DNA of 64,000 nucleotides from Pseudanabaena mucicola str. Chao 1806 (lineage in GTDB: Bacteria; Cyanobacteriota; Cyanobacteriia; Pseudanabaenales; Pseudanabaenaceae): NCBI RefSeq assembly GCF_030323025.1, contig NZ_CP097329.1:2486501-2550500 (forward strand), read 5' to 3'. Positions 45,119-53,828 of this stretch are shown here, in pieces; within the stretch, counting starts at the first letter, position 1, and the number at the start of each line of letters is the position of its first letter. The notes below the pieces were generated by a model. The model did no database searches and had not been told where the DNA came from. It saw nothing but the letters and a program-made list of their open reading frames with translations. Made by a program: the position numbers and the translations under genes.

Positions 45119-45190
45119 GTGCTTACTTAAAGCCCAGAAATACTTTTGAAAGTGTCCCTTCGCAACACTTTCAAAAGTATTTCTGTACTA
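45119..45190. repeat. Hairpin repeat family 2, copy 2
   Basis: Arms 45135-45155 and 45165-45185 form a perfect 21-bp stem, with the loop CCCTTCGCA. Outer sequence (GTGCTTACTTAAAGCC on the left, TACTAGTC on the right) resembles copy 1 at 25189. Confidence 0.75.
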
Positions 45191-45194
45191 GTCA

Positions 45195-45262
45195 GGTAGT
45201 GCTGCAAAGTAATTTTTTTAGTAATTGTATTGTGGGCGCTTCGCGCCCACAATACAATTAAT
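45195..45262. mobile_element. MITE-like repeat family 1, copy F (one end lost)
   Basis: It begins GGTAGTGCTGCAAAGTAATT and has the changed but still paired palindrome ATTGTGGGCGC, TTC, GCGCCCACAAT. The other terminal repeat is missing after CAATTAATTCGC. It abuts the family-2 repeat. Confidence 0.7.
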
Positions 45263-45323
45263 TCGCTTATAGCATTGAGCAACCCCAATAAGAGACAGAC
45301 CGCGCAAAGTGCTGTAGATGTTA

Positions 45324-46133
45324 TTACTTTTGTGATGTTGTAATATCGAGATTTAAAAAGGGAACTGCACCATTTCCTCCTAAAACTTGGGGAAACTTGC
45401 CATCCCACTTTTCGATCGCTTGTTTTTGCAGAAGCTCAGGAGTCAGGGTTTCCCGTAATAGACGTTGTGCCTCAGCCTGACCCTTAGCCCGGTTAATGAT
45501 TGCTTCTGCTTCTTGCTCCGCTTCTCTGGCAATATATACCGCCCTTTGAGCGCGTTGTTCGGCAATTTGTTTTTCCTCTACAGCCTTAGAGAACTCCGTG
45601 GAGAAGTTCAAATCGACAACACTAGTATCCAAGACAATGATGCCATATTTGCTCAATCTCTGGCTAAGAGCCTCATCAAAATCTAACTTCAGTTCATCAC
45701 GTTTAGTAATTGCTTCTTCGACTGTGCGTCTAGCAGCCGCAACTTTAAATGATTCTTGGGTCTGTGGGGCGATGATTTTGGAGACAATATTTTGCAAAGT
45801 GCCTTGAGTTCGTCGAATTGTGACAACTTCGATGGGATCAAGACGAAAGTTAATCGCAAAACTAGCTGTAAGCTGTTGCAAATCCTTAGTAGAACTTTGG
45901 GCGGGTACTTCAAATTTCTGGACAGTTAGGTCATAGACATCGACCTGTGATATTACAGGCGGCTTGAAATGCACTCCTTCTAGCAGCACACCATCTTTTG
46001 CTTTGCCCAAGATACTCAATACTCCAGCCTCACCAGGGTTAATAATCACGAAGGAATTAAAACTGATCAGTGCGAGAATTCCTAATATGACAACTAGGAT
46101 TAAAGATTGCCAGCTTGTTTCTTGGTCTTGCAT
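45324..46133 (-). CDS. Prohibitin/SPFH-family membrane protein
   Basis: 269 residues. One N-terminal membrane helix (about 10-32) leads to the SPFH/prohibitin domain (NPGEAGVLSILGKAKDGVLLEGVHFKPP, YDLTVQKFEVPAQSSTKDLQQLTA), followed by a long coiled coil (about 170-240) rich in Ala, Glu and Arg. Prohibitin-like proteins form large ring assemblies in membranes and influence proteases and lipid domains. In cyanobacteria a homologue is found in cytoplasmic or thylakoid membranes, and its function remains open. The gene is divergent from the lipoprotein gene at 46519. Confidence 0.9.
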   Translation of the reverse strand: MQDQETSWQSLILVVILGILALISFNSFVIINPGEAGVLSILGKAKDGVLLEGVHFKPPVISQVDVYDLTVQKFEVPAQSSTKDLQQLTASFAINFRLDPIEVVTIRRTQGTLQNIVSKIIAPQTQESFKVAAARRTVEEAITKRDELKLDFDEALSQRLSKYGIIVLDTSVVDLNFSTEFSKAVEEKQIAEQRAQRAVYIAREAEQEAEAIINRAKGQAEAQRLLRETLTPELLQKQAIEKWDGKFPQVLGGNGAVPFLNLDITTSQK

Positions 46134-46518
46134 TACTTGTTCCTAAAAGAATATAAAAAGAGGCAACGCGAAGCGTTACTTCTCTATACATTCTATTGTT
46201 GACTAAGCTGTTTTTGTTCTGGAGACTTTGTTCTGGAGACAATGTTAGTGTGTATGTAATGGGTTTTAAGTAAGCGCAAAGCGCTGTAAGCTATAAAGCG
46301 TCAATTTAGTAAGATTCAGTCTAGCGAGATACATGTATACCTAAACCTCTGTAACTCGTTTGCCTGCAAAACGCTATAGAGAGTTTAACGTGGTCTACAG
46401 TAATATCAAACCTCAAGCTAGCAAAAACTATAGATTCATTGCTAAATACATGAGCTTAATGCCCAAGCATTTGCTAACAAACTCTTTAAAAAACACTAAG
46501 ACTTATAAAAAAACATCT

Positions 46519-47757
46519 ATGCGTCAATTGCGCCAATGGTGCTTTTTTGCCAGCTTAATGATCGCCCTCCTATCAGGGTGTCAGAACCAACCAACACCAA
46601 GTCCCATTGCGATATCGACTGCTACTAACAAAACAACTACGGTGATCACGAAGGAACCTGAAAGCATTTTAGGGAGGGTAAAATCCCGTGGCAAATTGAT
46701 CTGTGGCGTAAATGGTAAATTACCAGGATTTAGCTATGTTGATGAAAAAGGGGTCTGGAGTGGATTAGATGTAGACTATTGTAGGGCGATCGCGGCGGCT
46801 GTTTTTGGAGATGCCAAGGCTGTTGATTTTAGACCATTGCTAGCTAAGGATCGCTTTACCTCTGTCCAAAATGGCGAAGTCGATATCTTAATGCGAAACA
46901 CGACACGTACCTTAACCCGTGATGTCACTCCCAATATTTCCTTTGCTCCCACAACTTTCTTTGATGGTCAAGGGATAATGATCAGAATCGGTGCAAAACC
47001 CAATGTGCCCAATAGCTCTCCCAGCCCAAGCGTAACATCTAATTCTGCACCTACAACATCTCCAAGTTCTACAATTACCCCTACTCCTGAAAAGTCTAGT
47101 AAGTCTGAATCCAAAGACAGTAAATCCGATAATCAAGTTAAATCTCATGAAGATAATGCCCTTTCTCTCAAGGAGTTAACTGGTAAAAAAGTCTGTGTAG
47201 AAACAGGGCTAAATGCCACCAATCTAGAATCCTCAATTAAGGAAGCAAATATTGATATAGAATCGACAATTTTACCTGATTTGGATAGTGTCTTGAATGC
47301 CTACGCCAAGGGTGACTGTGATGCCATATCGTCGGAAAAATCGCAACTCGCAGCTTGGAGAAGCAAGCTACCTCGTCCTGCAGATCACAAAATTCTTGAT
47401 ATCAGCTTTTCTAAAGAACCCCTAAGCCCTGTAATAGTCGCGAATGATAAAAGCTGGCGCGATGTTGTCACTTGGGTCGTTTATGCCACCTTTTATGCTG
47501 AAGAATTGGGTATCAGTATGGATAACTATAATATTTTTAAAGATTCCAAAAATCCTGAAGTATCAAGGTTTCTTGGTACTTCTGACTCACTGGGTATTGA
47601 GTTAGGACTTGCGCCAGACTGGACAACGCAAATTCTCAAGCAAGTTGGTAACTACAGCGATATCTATAGTCGTAATCTGTCACCATTGGATATTCCTCGC
47701 GGCATCAATCGGACTTGGAAGCAAGGTGGTTTGCTCTATTCGATGCCTTTTCGCTAA
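46519..47757 (+). CDS. Amino-acid ABC transporter substrate-binding lipoprotein (AapJ/BztA type) with insertion
   Basis: 412 residues from the ATG at 46519. A lipoprotein signal ends in LLSGC with the lipidated Cys21. The domain matches the general L-amino acid-binding proteins: KGVWSGLDVDYCRAIAAAVFGD, KDRFTSVQNGEVDILMRNTT, FFDGQGIMIR, KKVCVETG, KGDCDAISSEKSQLAAWRSKL and IFSRN-like GDIYSRNLSPLDIPRG. Inside the core, right after FDGQGIMIRIGAKP, about 50 residues (about 160-212) of Ser, Pro, Thr and Lys repeats are inserted. The permease and ATPase genes are not adjacent. The frame is open for 53 codons upstream, but that would bury the signal peptide. Confidence 0.85.
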   Translation: MRQLRQWCFFASLMIALLSGCQNQPTPSPIAISTATNKTTTVITKEPESILGRVKSRGKLICGVNGKLPGFSYVDEKGVWSGLDVDYCRAIAAAVFGDAKAVDFRPLLAKDRFTSVQNGEVDILMRNTTRTLTRDVTPNISFAPTTFFDGQGIMIRIGAKPNVPNSSPSPSVTSNSAPTTSPSSTITPTPEKSSKSESKDSKSDNQVKSHEDNALSLKELTGKKVCVETGLNATNLESSIKEANIDIESTILPDLDSVLNAYAKGDCDAISSEKSQLAAWRSKLPRPADHKILDISFSKEPLSPVIVANDKSWRDVVTWVVYATFYAEELGISMDNYNIFKDSKNPEVSRFLGTSDSLGIELGLAPDWTTQILKQVGNYSDIYSRNLSPLDIPRGINRTWKQGGLLYSMPFR

Positions 47758-47803
47758 AAACTTTATATGAGGTATGGCGAAGCCATACCTCATATAAGTT
47801 TTT
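47756..47803. terminator. Bidirectional terminator
   Basis: A stem of about 22 bp with one bulged T (47756-47778 with 47782-47803) and loop GAA lies between the lipoprotein gene and the convergent P-type-ATPase-like gene. A-run and T-run edges allow it to act on both strands. Confidence 0.8.
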
Positions 47804-49748
47804 AGCCAGTTTTGATGAGTTCCTGTACCCAGAAAACCGCAGTAGCACTGAGAATAGCGATCGCCCATTCAAGACCATTGAGTGGTACTGTTGCCATCAT
47901 GTCACCAAACCAAGGAAGTTCCACAAATATCACTTGGCAAACTGCCACAAAGGAGATACCTAGCAAAAGTGGCAAATTGCTCAAAACGCTATGTCGGGCG
48001 ATCGCACAGGCATGGAATATTAAACTAAAGGCAAGAGTGACAAATGCCATCGATCTTGCCTGTGAAAACATGGCAGTCTGTCCTTGATATTTCAACCCAA
48101 AAACCACTGCAATCGCAGAGATAGTTGCCGAAACCGCTAGCAAAATCCGTAGATAGTTGCTAGGGCGGAGCATGGTTTGAAAACGCCGTGCGGGTTGCAA
48201 GAGGAGGCTGTCGTGGGTAGGTTCAAATACTAGGGGGAAGGCAATAATTGGAGTAGCGATCGCTCCGACCCAGATTAATTGCAATGGGGGAATAGAGAAA
48301 CCTGCGGCGGTATCTATTAGAGTTAATACTGCTAAAATAATGGAACTGGATGCAGTAATTAGAGCCGTTCGTTGGAGCCTATCAAAGATAGATCGTCCTT
48401 CGAGAATCGCCATCGGTAAATAATGGAAGTCTTCTTTGGGTAAAATTAGTCCAGAGCTATCCTGTAATTCTTTGCGACAGTTGCGATCGCAAATTCCCAC
48501 ATCCGCTAAACGTAATAGAGGAATATCTTCAATATCACTGCAAATTACTGCAACTGCATCCCTTGCTTTCGGAGGATTGCCTTGCCATTGCCGAATTTTC
48601 TCTTGAGGTACATCAAAGTAACTATGGGTCTCAATGCCAATTACTTCGCCAAAGGCTTGAGCATCTGCCTCAGAGGTTCTGAGCAAGGCTCGCCACTCAA
48701 TCCCTGCTCGCCGCAAATTATCAAAACTCAATACCACATCTGATTCTAGAATTGGCACAATTGTTGTGACTCTAGCTAGAGCATCTAGCACCGATGGAAA
48801 TCTCACCCAAATACGCTGTTTAGCAAGATCTCGCATTCCTAATAGTTGCACCTGTGTGGCAATGCGGAGCAGATTTTGGGGATAGGTACTTACAATCAGG
48901 GCAGCCGCAGTCATCGCATTAATGATAATGCCGCGATGCCACGCAAAGGCGATCGCTATAACTGAGACTAATCCCAATAGGCATAACCACACCTTTCGCA
49001 ATTGACGTAGTTCAGCATGGACTGCTGAAAATGAATGTTCTTTAATCAAGGAAATTTGCTCATAGGTAAATCGACCCGTGGCAACTACCACACCCTTAGC
49101 TATGCCTGAAGAAATTTCCGTTCCTGCATAGACCATATTTCCCTGTTCAAGTGGTGGAGTTTTTTCTTCAAAGGAGAGCACTTGCTTAGAACAAATTGCC
49201 TCGCCTCCTAAATTAGTTTGATTAACGAGGAAATCCTCTGACACTTCCAGTAAGCGGATATCCACATTCGGGCGATCGCTTGCCCTTAAAAGCAGGACAT
49301 CACCGATTACCAAATCCCTCGCTGGTATTTCCATCTCTTCATGATCACGTAACACAATCACTGAATTAGATAGTTCATTTTGATGGCGTTGAGGGCGATC
49401 ACGGATGACTTGCCCTCGTGTCTTCATTGCCCAAAAAGAAATACCAATGCCAATCGTTCCATGCAAGACTCCCACTAAAATCAAAGCCCATCCTTCGGCT
49501 CCATTCCATTGGAGATAAATAGCCGCAATCAATAACAGATAGGTCAAGGGATCAAGCAAAGGTTGCAATAGTAATTTGCTAACTGGACGTGATTGCGGTA
49601 GTTTATTTGCCCCCAGATACCGCAATCTTTGTCTTGCATTGACATAGGATAAACCTTCTACCGCCGACTCCAACGATGTCAATACCTGCTCCACATCCAT
49701 GTGATGCCAAGATTTGTGAGTATCCGATAGAAAGTCAAATTTTGTCAT
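47802..49748 (-). CDS. P-type-ATPase-like membrane protein lacking catalytic motifs
   Basis: 648 residues in one intact frame. The layout follows cation P-type ATPases: N-terminal segment with the Cation_ATPase_N feel (MDVEQVLTSLESAVEGLSYVNARQRLRYLGANKLP), paired membrane helices, an A-domain with RDLVIGDVLLLRASDRPNVDIRLLE, helices M3-M4, a small soluble part, then C-terminal helices. Every catalytic motif has been lost. TGES is replaced by LGGEA (about 175). The M4 PEGLP is replaced by YPQNL (about 288). The invariant DKTGT is absent where VTTIVPILESDVVLSF stands (about 326), the nucleotide domain is about 100-150 residues shorter, and GDGVNDAPAL is reduced to CSDIEDIPLLRLADVGI. It cannot form the phospho-aspartate. 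It is the second gene of a pair, 12 bp behind a coiled-coil protein. Confidence 0.85.
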   Translation of the reverse strand: MTKFDFLSDTHKSWHHMDVEQVLTSLESAVEGLSYVNARQRLRYLGANKLPQSRPVSKLLLQPLLDPLTYLLLIAAIYLQWNGAEGWALILVGVLHGTIGIGISFWAMKTRGQVIRDRPQRHQNELSNSVIVLRDHEEMEIPARDLVIGDVLLLRASDRPNVDIRLLEVSEDFLVNQTNLGGEAICSKQVLSFEEKTPPLEQGNMVYAGTEISSGIAKGVVVATGRFTYEQISLIKEHSFSAVHAELRQLRKVWLCLLGLVSVIAIAFAWHRGIIINAMTAAALIVSTYPQNLLRIATQVQLLGMRDLAKQRIWVRFPSVLDALARVTTIVPILESDVVLSFDNLRRAGIEWRALLRTSEADAQAFGEVIGIETHSYFDVPQEKIRQWQGNPPKARDAVAVICSDIEDIPLLRLADVGICDRNCRKELQDSSGLILPKEDFHYLPMAILEGRSIFDRLQRTALITASSSIILAVLTLIDTAAGFSIPPLQLIWVGAIATPIIAFPLVFEPTHDSLLLQPARRFQTMLRPSNYLRILLAVSATISAIAVVFGLKYQGQTAMFSQARSMAFVTLAFSLIFHACAIARHSVLSNLPLLLGISFVAVCQVIFVELPWFGDMMATVPLNGLEWAIAILSATAVFWVQELIKTG

Positions 49749-49760
49749 GAATTCATCCCA

Positions 49761-51101
49761 CTATTTTTCTTGACGCAATAACTTCAACTGTTGCTGTACT
49801 TGCAGTTTTAATTCTTGGGCTTTCAAATAAACAGTAGTTCCGTTTTGAATTTTTTCTAAGTCATTGTTAATTGCCATAAAACTCGCAATCATTTGATTAC
49901 GATTGAGATCCTTCCCATTATTGGGTAAACTTGCCCACAAATTTGTTAGTTTCTGGTTTGCCAGATCTAAAGCTTGGACTGATTCCTGCTCATTTTTTAA
50001 GCGTACCTTTACTTCTGAAAGATTAGCACGATATTCGGCAAGACGCTTTTGCGCCTCAGTATAACCAACAGGATCTTCTGAAGTGATCTTCTCCAGACGT
50101 TGAATTGACTCTTGCCACATACCTGCAATCTCAATCCAGCGATCGCTAGAATGGGGAGGATTTCGACCTGCTTCAGCAGCTTTTTTCGCAAATTCCTCGG
50201 CTCCACCAATTAGATAGACAACCTTCTCATTCCCAATGTTCAGTCCTGCTAACGCTTTTAAATCCCTCGTAGATGTATTGACTAACTGCTGAGCCTTGCG
50301 ACCTGCTAATGTCTGTGGGGGAATTTGACTTAATCGATCAATCGCTGCTTGCCAATTCTGGACAGCCATTTTTTTGTCCGTAGGTGAGTTCGACTGTTGT
50401 AACTGCACCTTCGCAAGTTCCACTGTTTTTTCAGCATCAGTCAAAGTTATTTGAGCATTTTTTTCTTGAAAAACTTTTGCCTCTAATTGTCCTGCCTTAA
50501 TCCTTGCTGCCTGTAAACCAGAAGGCGAAAATTCCCAATATCCCCAATATCCTCGCGAATAGTCTGCCCAGTCAGCCACATACCAGGCAGGAATTGCATC
50601 TAGGGCGGTTTTACCCTCTTTAAGTTTCAACTCTCCTCGATCTAAATCAGCCGCACTAGTTGGCGATTCAATTAATTGTCTAGATTCCTCAATAGTAGCC
50701 TGTCCTTTCTTAAAATTTGCCTCAATCGTCATATTGCTAGGCAACAATAATAGAGGCGCTGATTTAGATATCGGTTGGCGAATTGCAGGATAGGGCAAAT
50801 TCACCACATAGATAATCCCCGCAGGAATACCTAATAAAACCCCAGTCCAAAATAATCTCTTACCAAACTTCTTAAGTCCGACAGTGTTTATGGGAGAGTT
50901 AATAGACTTGGTTGAAAAAGCTTGGGGCGATCGCGTTAAGGAAGCCTCTAGTTCTGTATAGCGTTGGACTGCTGAACTTGGCTGTGCTAATGGTTGGGGA
51001 GTCGTTGAGCTAGGATTTGCTATAACTTGAATATCTGGATTGTTTCTTTCCCCCTGTTGAGGATGTTTCCATTTCGCAAACATTGAATTAAGAATACCCA
51101 T
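49761..51101 (-). CDS. Coiled-coil membrane protein of unknown function
   Basis: 446 residues, not recognised. A Pro/Ser/Gln-rich N-terminal region (1-75, probably cytoplasmic) precedes one membrane helix (about 83-103, LFWTGVLLGIPAGIIYVVNL). The rest (about 125-446) is a helical, Gln/Lys/Glu/Ala-rich domain with heptad-like stretches, broken near 170-195 by an aromatic cluster (PAWYVADWADYSRGYWGYWEF). The protein therefore has a membrane-anchored helical rod on the far side. It is directly upstream of the P-type-ATPase-like gene (12-bp gap), so the two are very likely translated from one message. Confidence 0.7.
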   Translation of the reverse strand: MGILNSMFAKWKHPQQGERNNPDIQVIANPSSTTPQPLAQPSSAVQRYTELEASLTRSPQAFSTKSINSPINTVGLKKFGKRLFWTGVLLGIPAGIIYVVNLPYPAIRQPISKSAPLLLLPSNMTIEANFKKGQATIEESRQLIESPTSAADLDRGELKLKEGKTALDAIPAWYVADWADYSRGYWGYWEFSPSGLQAARIKAGQLEAKVFQEKNAQITLTDAEKTVELAKVQLQQSNSPTDKKMAVQNWQAAIDRLSQIPPQTLAGRKAQQLVNTSTRDLKALAGLNIGNEKVVYLIGGAEEFAKKAAEAGRNPPHSSDRWIEIAGMWQESIQRLEKITSEDPVGYTEAQKRLAEYRANLSEVKVRLKNEQESVQALDLANQKLTNLWASLPNNGKDLNRNQMIASFMAINNDLEKIQNGTTVYLKAQELKLQVQQQLKLLRQEK

Positions 51102-51198
51102 GATTATTTCCCAAATCGGATATGCAGATTATAACTGATGTTACAATGCCAACCAATCTATCGGCATATGGCATATTTTTATCACACTTCTCTACTAA

Positions 51199-51259
51199 AG
51201 CCTAAAATCAGAGTGTGGGTTGCCCGCTACGCGGGCAACCCACACTCTGATTTTAGGCT
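51199..51259. repeat. Perfect 29-bp inverted repeat with 3-nt loop
   Basis: Arms 51199-51227 and 51231-51259 are exact reverse complements around TAC. The outer part is A/T-rich (AGCCTAAAATCAGAG) and the inner part G/C-rich (GGGTTGCCCGC). It is the longest perfect hairpin in the window. Confidence 0.8.
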
Positions 51260-51411
51260 ATTTACACATAGCTACTTTACATACTGTTCAAGTTGCGACA
51301 ACTATACAGTCTATTGAGGCTTTGATTAGTAAAGAAATATTGAGGAAAGTGCCTCGAAGTGCCACTTTCCTCGTTTCGTACTGCAACTCTCTACTGAATT
51401 TGTTAACGGGC

Positions 51412-51520
51412 TATAGCAATCTCATTTGAGATTGCTTTGGCTTCACTCAGACACCTGTAAACAAATGGCTAAGCGATGCCAAAACCAATGATTTTTACAG
51501 CTTATTTCGGATTTGAGATT
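51412..51520. mobile_element. MITE-like repeat family 3, copy 2 (diverged)
   Basis: It starts TATAGCAATCTCATTTGAG and shares TTGGCTTCACTCAG, AATGGCTAAGCGATGCC and AACCAATGATTTTTACAGC with copy 1 at 22223. The right end (TTTCGGATTTGAGATT) is diverged from GGATTGCTA. Confidence 0.65.
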
Positions 51521-51529
51521 AAAACTAGT

Positions 51530-52639
51530 TTAGATCAAACCTTGTAAAGTACTAACAACTCGATCTTGCTGTTCTTCGGTTAGCTCAGGAAACATAGGCA
51601 AGGACAGAACGCGATCGCAGATATCTTCAGTGACTGGAAAAGCACCTTTTGTATAACCTAAATCCTTATAAACAGATTGCAAATGGAGAGGTAAAGGATA
51701 ATAGATCATCGTGATAATGTCTTGCTCGCGCAATTTTGCTTGGATATCGTTACGTTTGCCATCACCAATGCAAATCGTGTACTGATTCCAGACACTTCCA
51801 GGGCAATGGTGCGGTGTAACAAGATTAGGGATATTCGCTTCCTTGAGTAGTTGCGTATAGCGATCACTTATTTCCCGTCGTTGGGCATTCCACTTATCTA
51901 AATAGGGCAACTTCACCTGCAATAGGGCAGCTTGCAGAGAATCAAGGCGTGAATTCATCCCAATATATTCATGATAATAGCGTTGGGGGCTACCATGTTC
52001 ACGCAAAATTCTCAGCTTTTTATGAATGTCTGCATTATTGGTAGTCATCAAACCACCATCCCCACAACCTCCCAAATTTTTGGTGGGGTAAAAACTAAAA
52101 CAGCCAACATCCCCGATACTACCAACCTTTTCCCCATTAGAGATTGCTCCTGTAGCTTGAGCGCAGTCTTCAATCACGTAAAGATTATGCTTTTTGGCGA
52201 TCGCCATCAATTTCGGCATATCCACAGGACGACCGAACAGATGCACAGGCATAATCGCTTTAGTGCGCTCAGTAATTGCGGATTCTAGTAGATCTAAATT
52301 TAGGTTAAAGCTATGGGCTGCAATATCAACAAATACCGGCTTAGCGCCTGTCATACTGATTGTCTCGGCGCTGGCAAAAAACGTAAATGGTGAAGTGATT
52401 ACTTCATCACCCTCCCCTATATCTAAAGCTCGCATTGCTAAATACAAAGCATCTGTACCTGAATTACAAGCGATGCCATGCTTTGAGCCAATATAACTTG
52501 CAAACTCATTCTCAAACTGACTTACAGTTTGTCCGCCAATATATTGCCCCGATGCGAGTACGGCTAAAGCAGCCTGATTTAAGCGATCGCCAATTTGTTG
52601 ATACTGCTGCGATACATCAAAGGGAGGGATTTTGTTCAC
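51530..52639 (-). CDS. DegT/DnrJ/EryC1/StrS-family sugar aminotransferase
   Basis: 369 residues. PLP-binding Lys187 lies in the classic SFYPTKNLGGCGDGG, preceded by VIEDCAQATGA with the conserved Asp and the NSGTDALYLAMRAL start of the PLP fold. This family transfers amino groups to keto sugars that become parts of surface polysaccharides or glycosides. The sugar is not known. The GDEVITSPFTFFASAE and GMNSRLDSLQAALLQVKLPYL segments are intact. It is a single gene, with no other sugar genes beside it in the window. Confidence 0.92.
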   Translation of the reverse strand: MNKIPPFDVSQQYQQIGDRLNQAALAVLASGQYIGGQTVSQFENEFASYIGSKHGIACNSGTDALYLAMRALDIGEGDEVITSPFTFFASAETISMTGAKPVFVDIAAHSFNLNLDLLESAITERTKAIMPVHLFGRPVDMPKLMAIAKKHNLYVIEDCAQATGAISNGEKVGSIGDVGCFSFYPTKNLGGCGDGGLMTTNNADIHKKLRILREHGSPQRYYHEYIGMNSRLDSLQAALLQVKLPYLDKWNAQRREISDRYTQLLKEANIPNLVTPHHCPGSVWNQYTICIGDGKRNDIQAKLREQDIITMIYYPLPLHLQSVYKDLGYTKGAFPVTEDICDRVLSLPMFPELTEEQQDRVVSTLQGLI

Positions 52640-53459
52640 GTTGAAACGGGTCTAGATTGTCTCATCTATTTTAAACGTTATCTCGCAACTATTAGCTTTT
52701 AGTTTTAGCATTATGGTTTTTGACAACAACTTTACATTTAAAATTAATTTTTAATAGCTGTGAAATATGTACTCTTATAGCTTTCACAACTTCTTTATAA
52801 ATTGAATAACATACCTACTGCCTCTAGAAGCTTTGAGTAGTACAGAAGTATTTTTGAAAGTGTCACGAATTCAACTTTAAGCACTAAGTACTACCTTTAT
52901 TTCATATTTAAAAGTACGAAATTATCATATTCTGGGCAACAGATCACATTTACTATCAAGGTATTGAATAGGATCAATAAAGAATTTATAAATTTTTTTA
53001 GACATAGTTTGCCATCAAATATTAGACGAAATGTTGGTAGTTTTTAAGTGCCTATTTGTCAATTTCAATGATTTATCTAATCCTGAAATAGCAGCCACAC
53101 TTGATCAATTTTAGGCTACCTGTAATTTTAAATTTTTTAGCAACAATTGCGTTTATAGCAATCCTAAATAGTTTGTGGAGAGAATGCTTTGAAGGTGGTG
53201 TTTTCTAACTTAGAGATCGCCTCTTGTTCTCGATCTGTCCAATTAAAGCCATTACTCAAGTCATATTCAAATAAAGATAGTTCCACAATTGTTTGCATGT
53301 TACTAACCTACAGCAAACTCATTACTTTTTCCCATATCACGGAACCATTACTCTAGTTCATGCTTTCGTAGGATGGTGATATGTAGGTATAAGAATTAGA
53401 CTCTTGTGCAAAGATTTGGATTAAAAATTCATTGTGTAACAACTGATAGAGGTCTTGTT
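52640..53459. other. 820-bp A/T-rich region with repeat fragments and one tiny frame
   Basis: It holds half of a family-2 repeat (about 52829-52865, TACAGAAGTATTTTTGAAAG), one end of a family-3 repeat (53154-53168) and a 44-codon frame (53164-53298). Otherwise nothing recognisable is seen. Confidence 0.5.
53164..53298 (-). CDS. Possible small protein, perhaps truncated by a repeat
   Basis: A 44-residue frame begins MQTIVELSLFEYDLSNGFNW and ends with TAG supplied by a family-3 repeat end (TATAGCAATCCTA). The amino acid mix is normal for a soluble protein and codon use looks coding. It may be the N-terminal part of a longer gene whose rest was cut away by the repeat. I do not recognise it. Confidence 0.35.
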   Translation of the reverse strand: MQTIVELSLFEYDLSNGFNWTDREQEAISKLENTTFKAFSPQTI

Positions 53460-53741
53460 ATGAATACCCAAGATGCCACCATCGAAGTATTACAGAATCG
53501 AATTAAATATCTCGAAGCTCATCTCCATCTGGCTTTACAGGTTTTAGGAGAGATGGAACGGGATATGCAGAATTTTGCTCAATATGGAGATGGTAATCAC
53601 CAAGAACAGTTTATTGATATTGCTCCTACTAGTGATGTACGGCTACCGACATTTCTCAATTCCCGCACATGGAAGCATCAACATCCTGAGTCAATGAACT
53701 TATGTGAATCACGCGATCGCCTATTTGCTAATGCTTCATAA
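53460..53741 (+). CDS. Small protein with N-terminal coiled coil
   Basis: 93 residues from an ATG preceded by AGAGG. It was not recognised. Residues 5-40 (ATIEVLQNRIKYLEAHLHLALQVLGEMERDM) form an amphipathic, coiled-coil-like helix. The rest is polar with Asn, His and Arg and no membrane segment. A terminator follows immediately, so the unit is a monocistronic small gene. It faces glgB, which is convergent. Confidence 0.6.
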   Translation: MNTQDATIEVLQNRIKYLEAHLHLALQVLGEMERDMQNFAQYGDGNHQEQFIDIAPTSDVRLPTFLNSRTWKHQHPESMNLCESRDRLFANAS

Positions 53742-53754
53742 ATAAATCCCCAAC

Positions 53755-53789
53755 AAAAAAGAAGGCTTGCTAATCAAGCCTTCTTTTTT
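53755..53789. terminator. Terminator between the small gene and glgB
   Basis: A 15-bp perfect stem (53755-53769 with 53775-53789) with loop CTAAT and A/T-runs on both sides lies between converging genes. Confidence 0.85.
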
Positions 53790-53828
53790 TATTCACTTAA
53801 AATTTGCTATGCAAGGTTTGTGAAAAAT

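Larger units (their letters stand above)
44715..45323. other. 600-bp intergenic region packed with hairpins
   Basis: No gene is seen. In order: an imperfect 20-bp stem with T-run (44835-44877); two hairpins that share an arm (44943-44993 and 44987-45031); a family-2 repeat (45119-45190); and a family-1 MITE with one end lost (45195-45262). The region lies between genes on the minus strand. Confidence 0.65.
51102..51529. other. Intergenic gap filled with repeats
   Basis: No gene is seen. It contains a perfect 29-bp hairpin (51199-51259), a degenerate family-2-like hairpin near 51320-51375 (GAGGAAAGTG with its complement) and a family-3 repeat (51412-51520). Confidence 0.6.

Noticed and set aside
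39065-45262. Palindromic repeats as a CRISPR array
   Set aside because: Copies are kilobases apart, have inverted ends and target duplications, and no spacers or cas genes are present.
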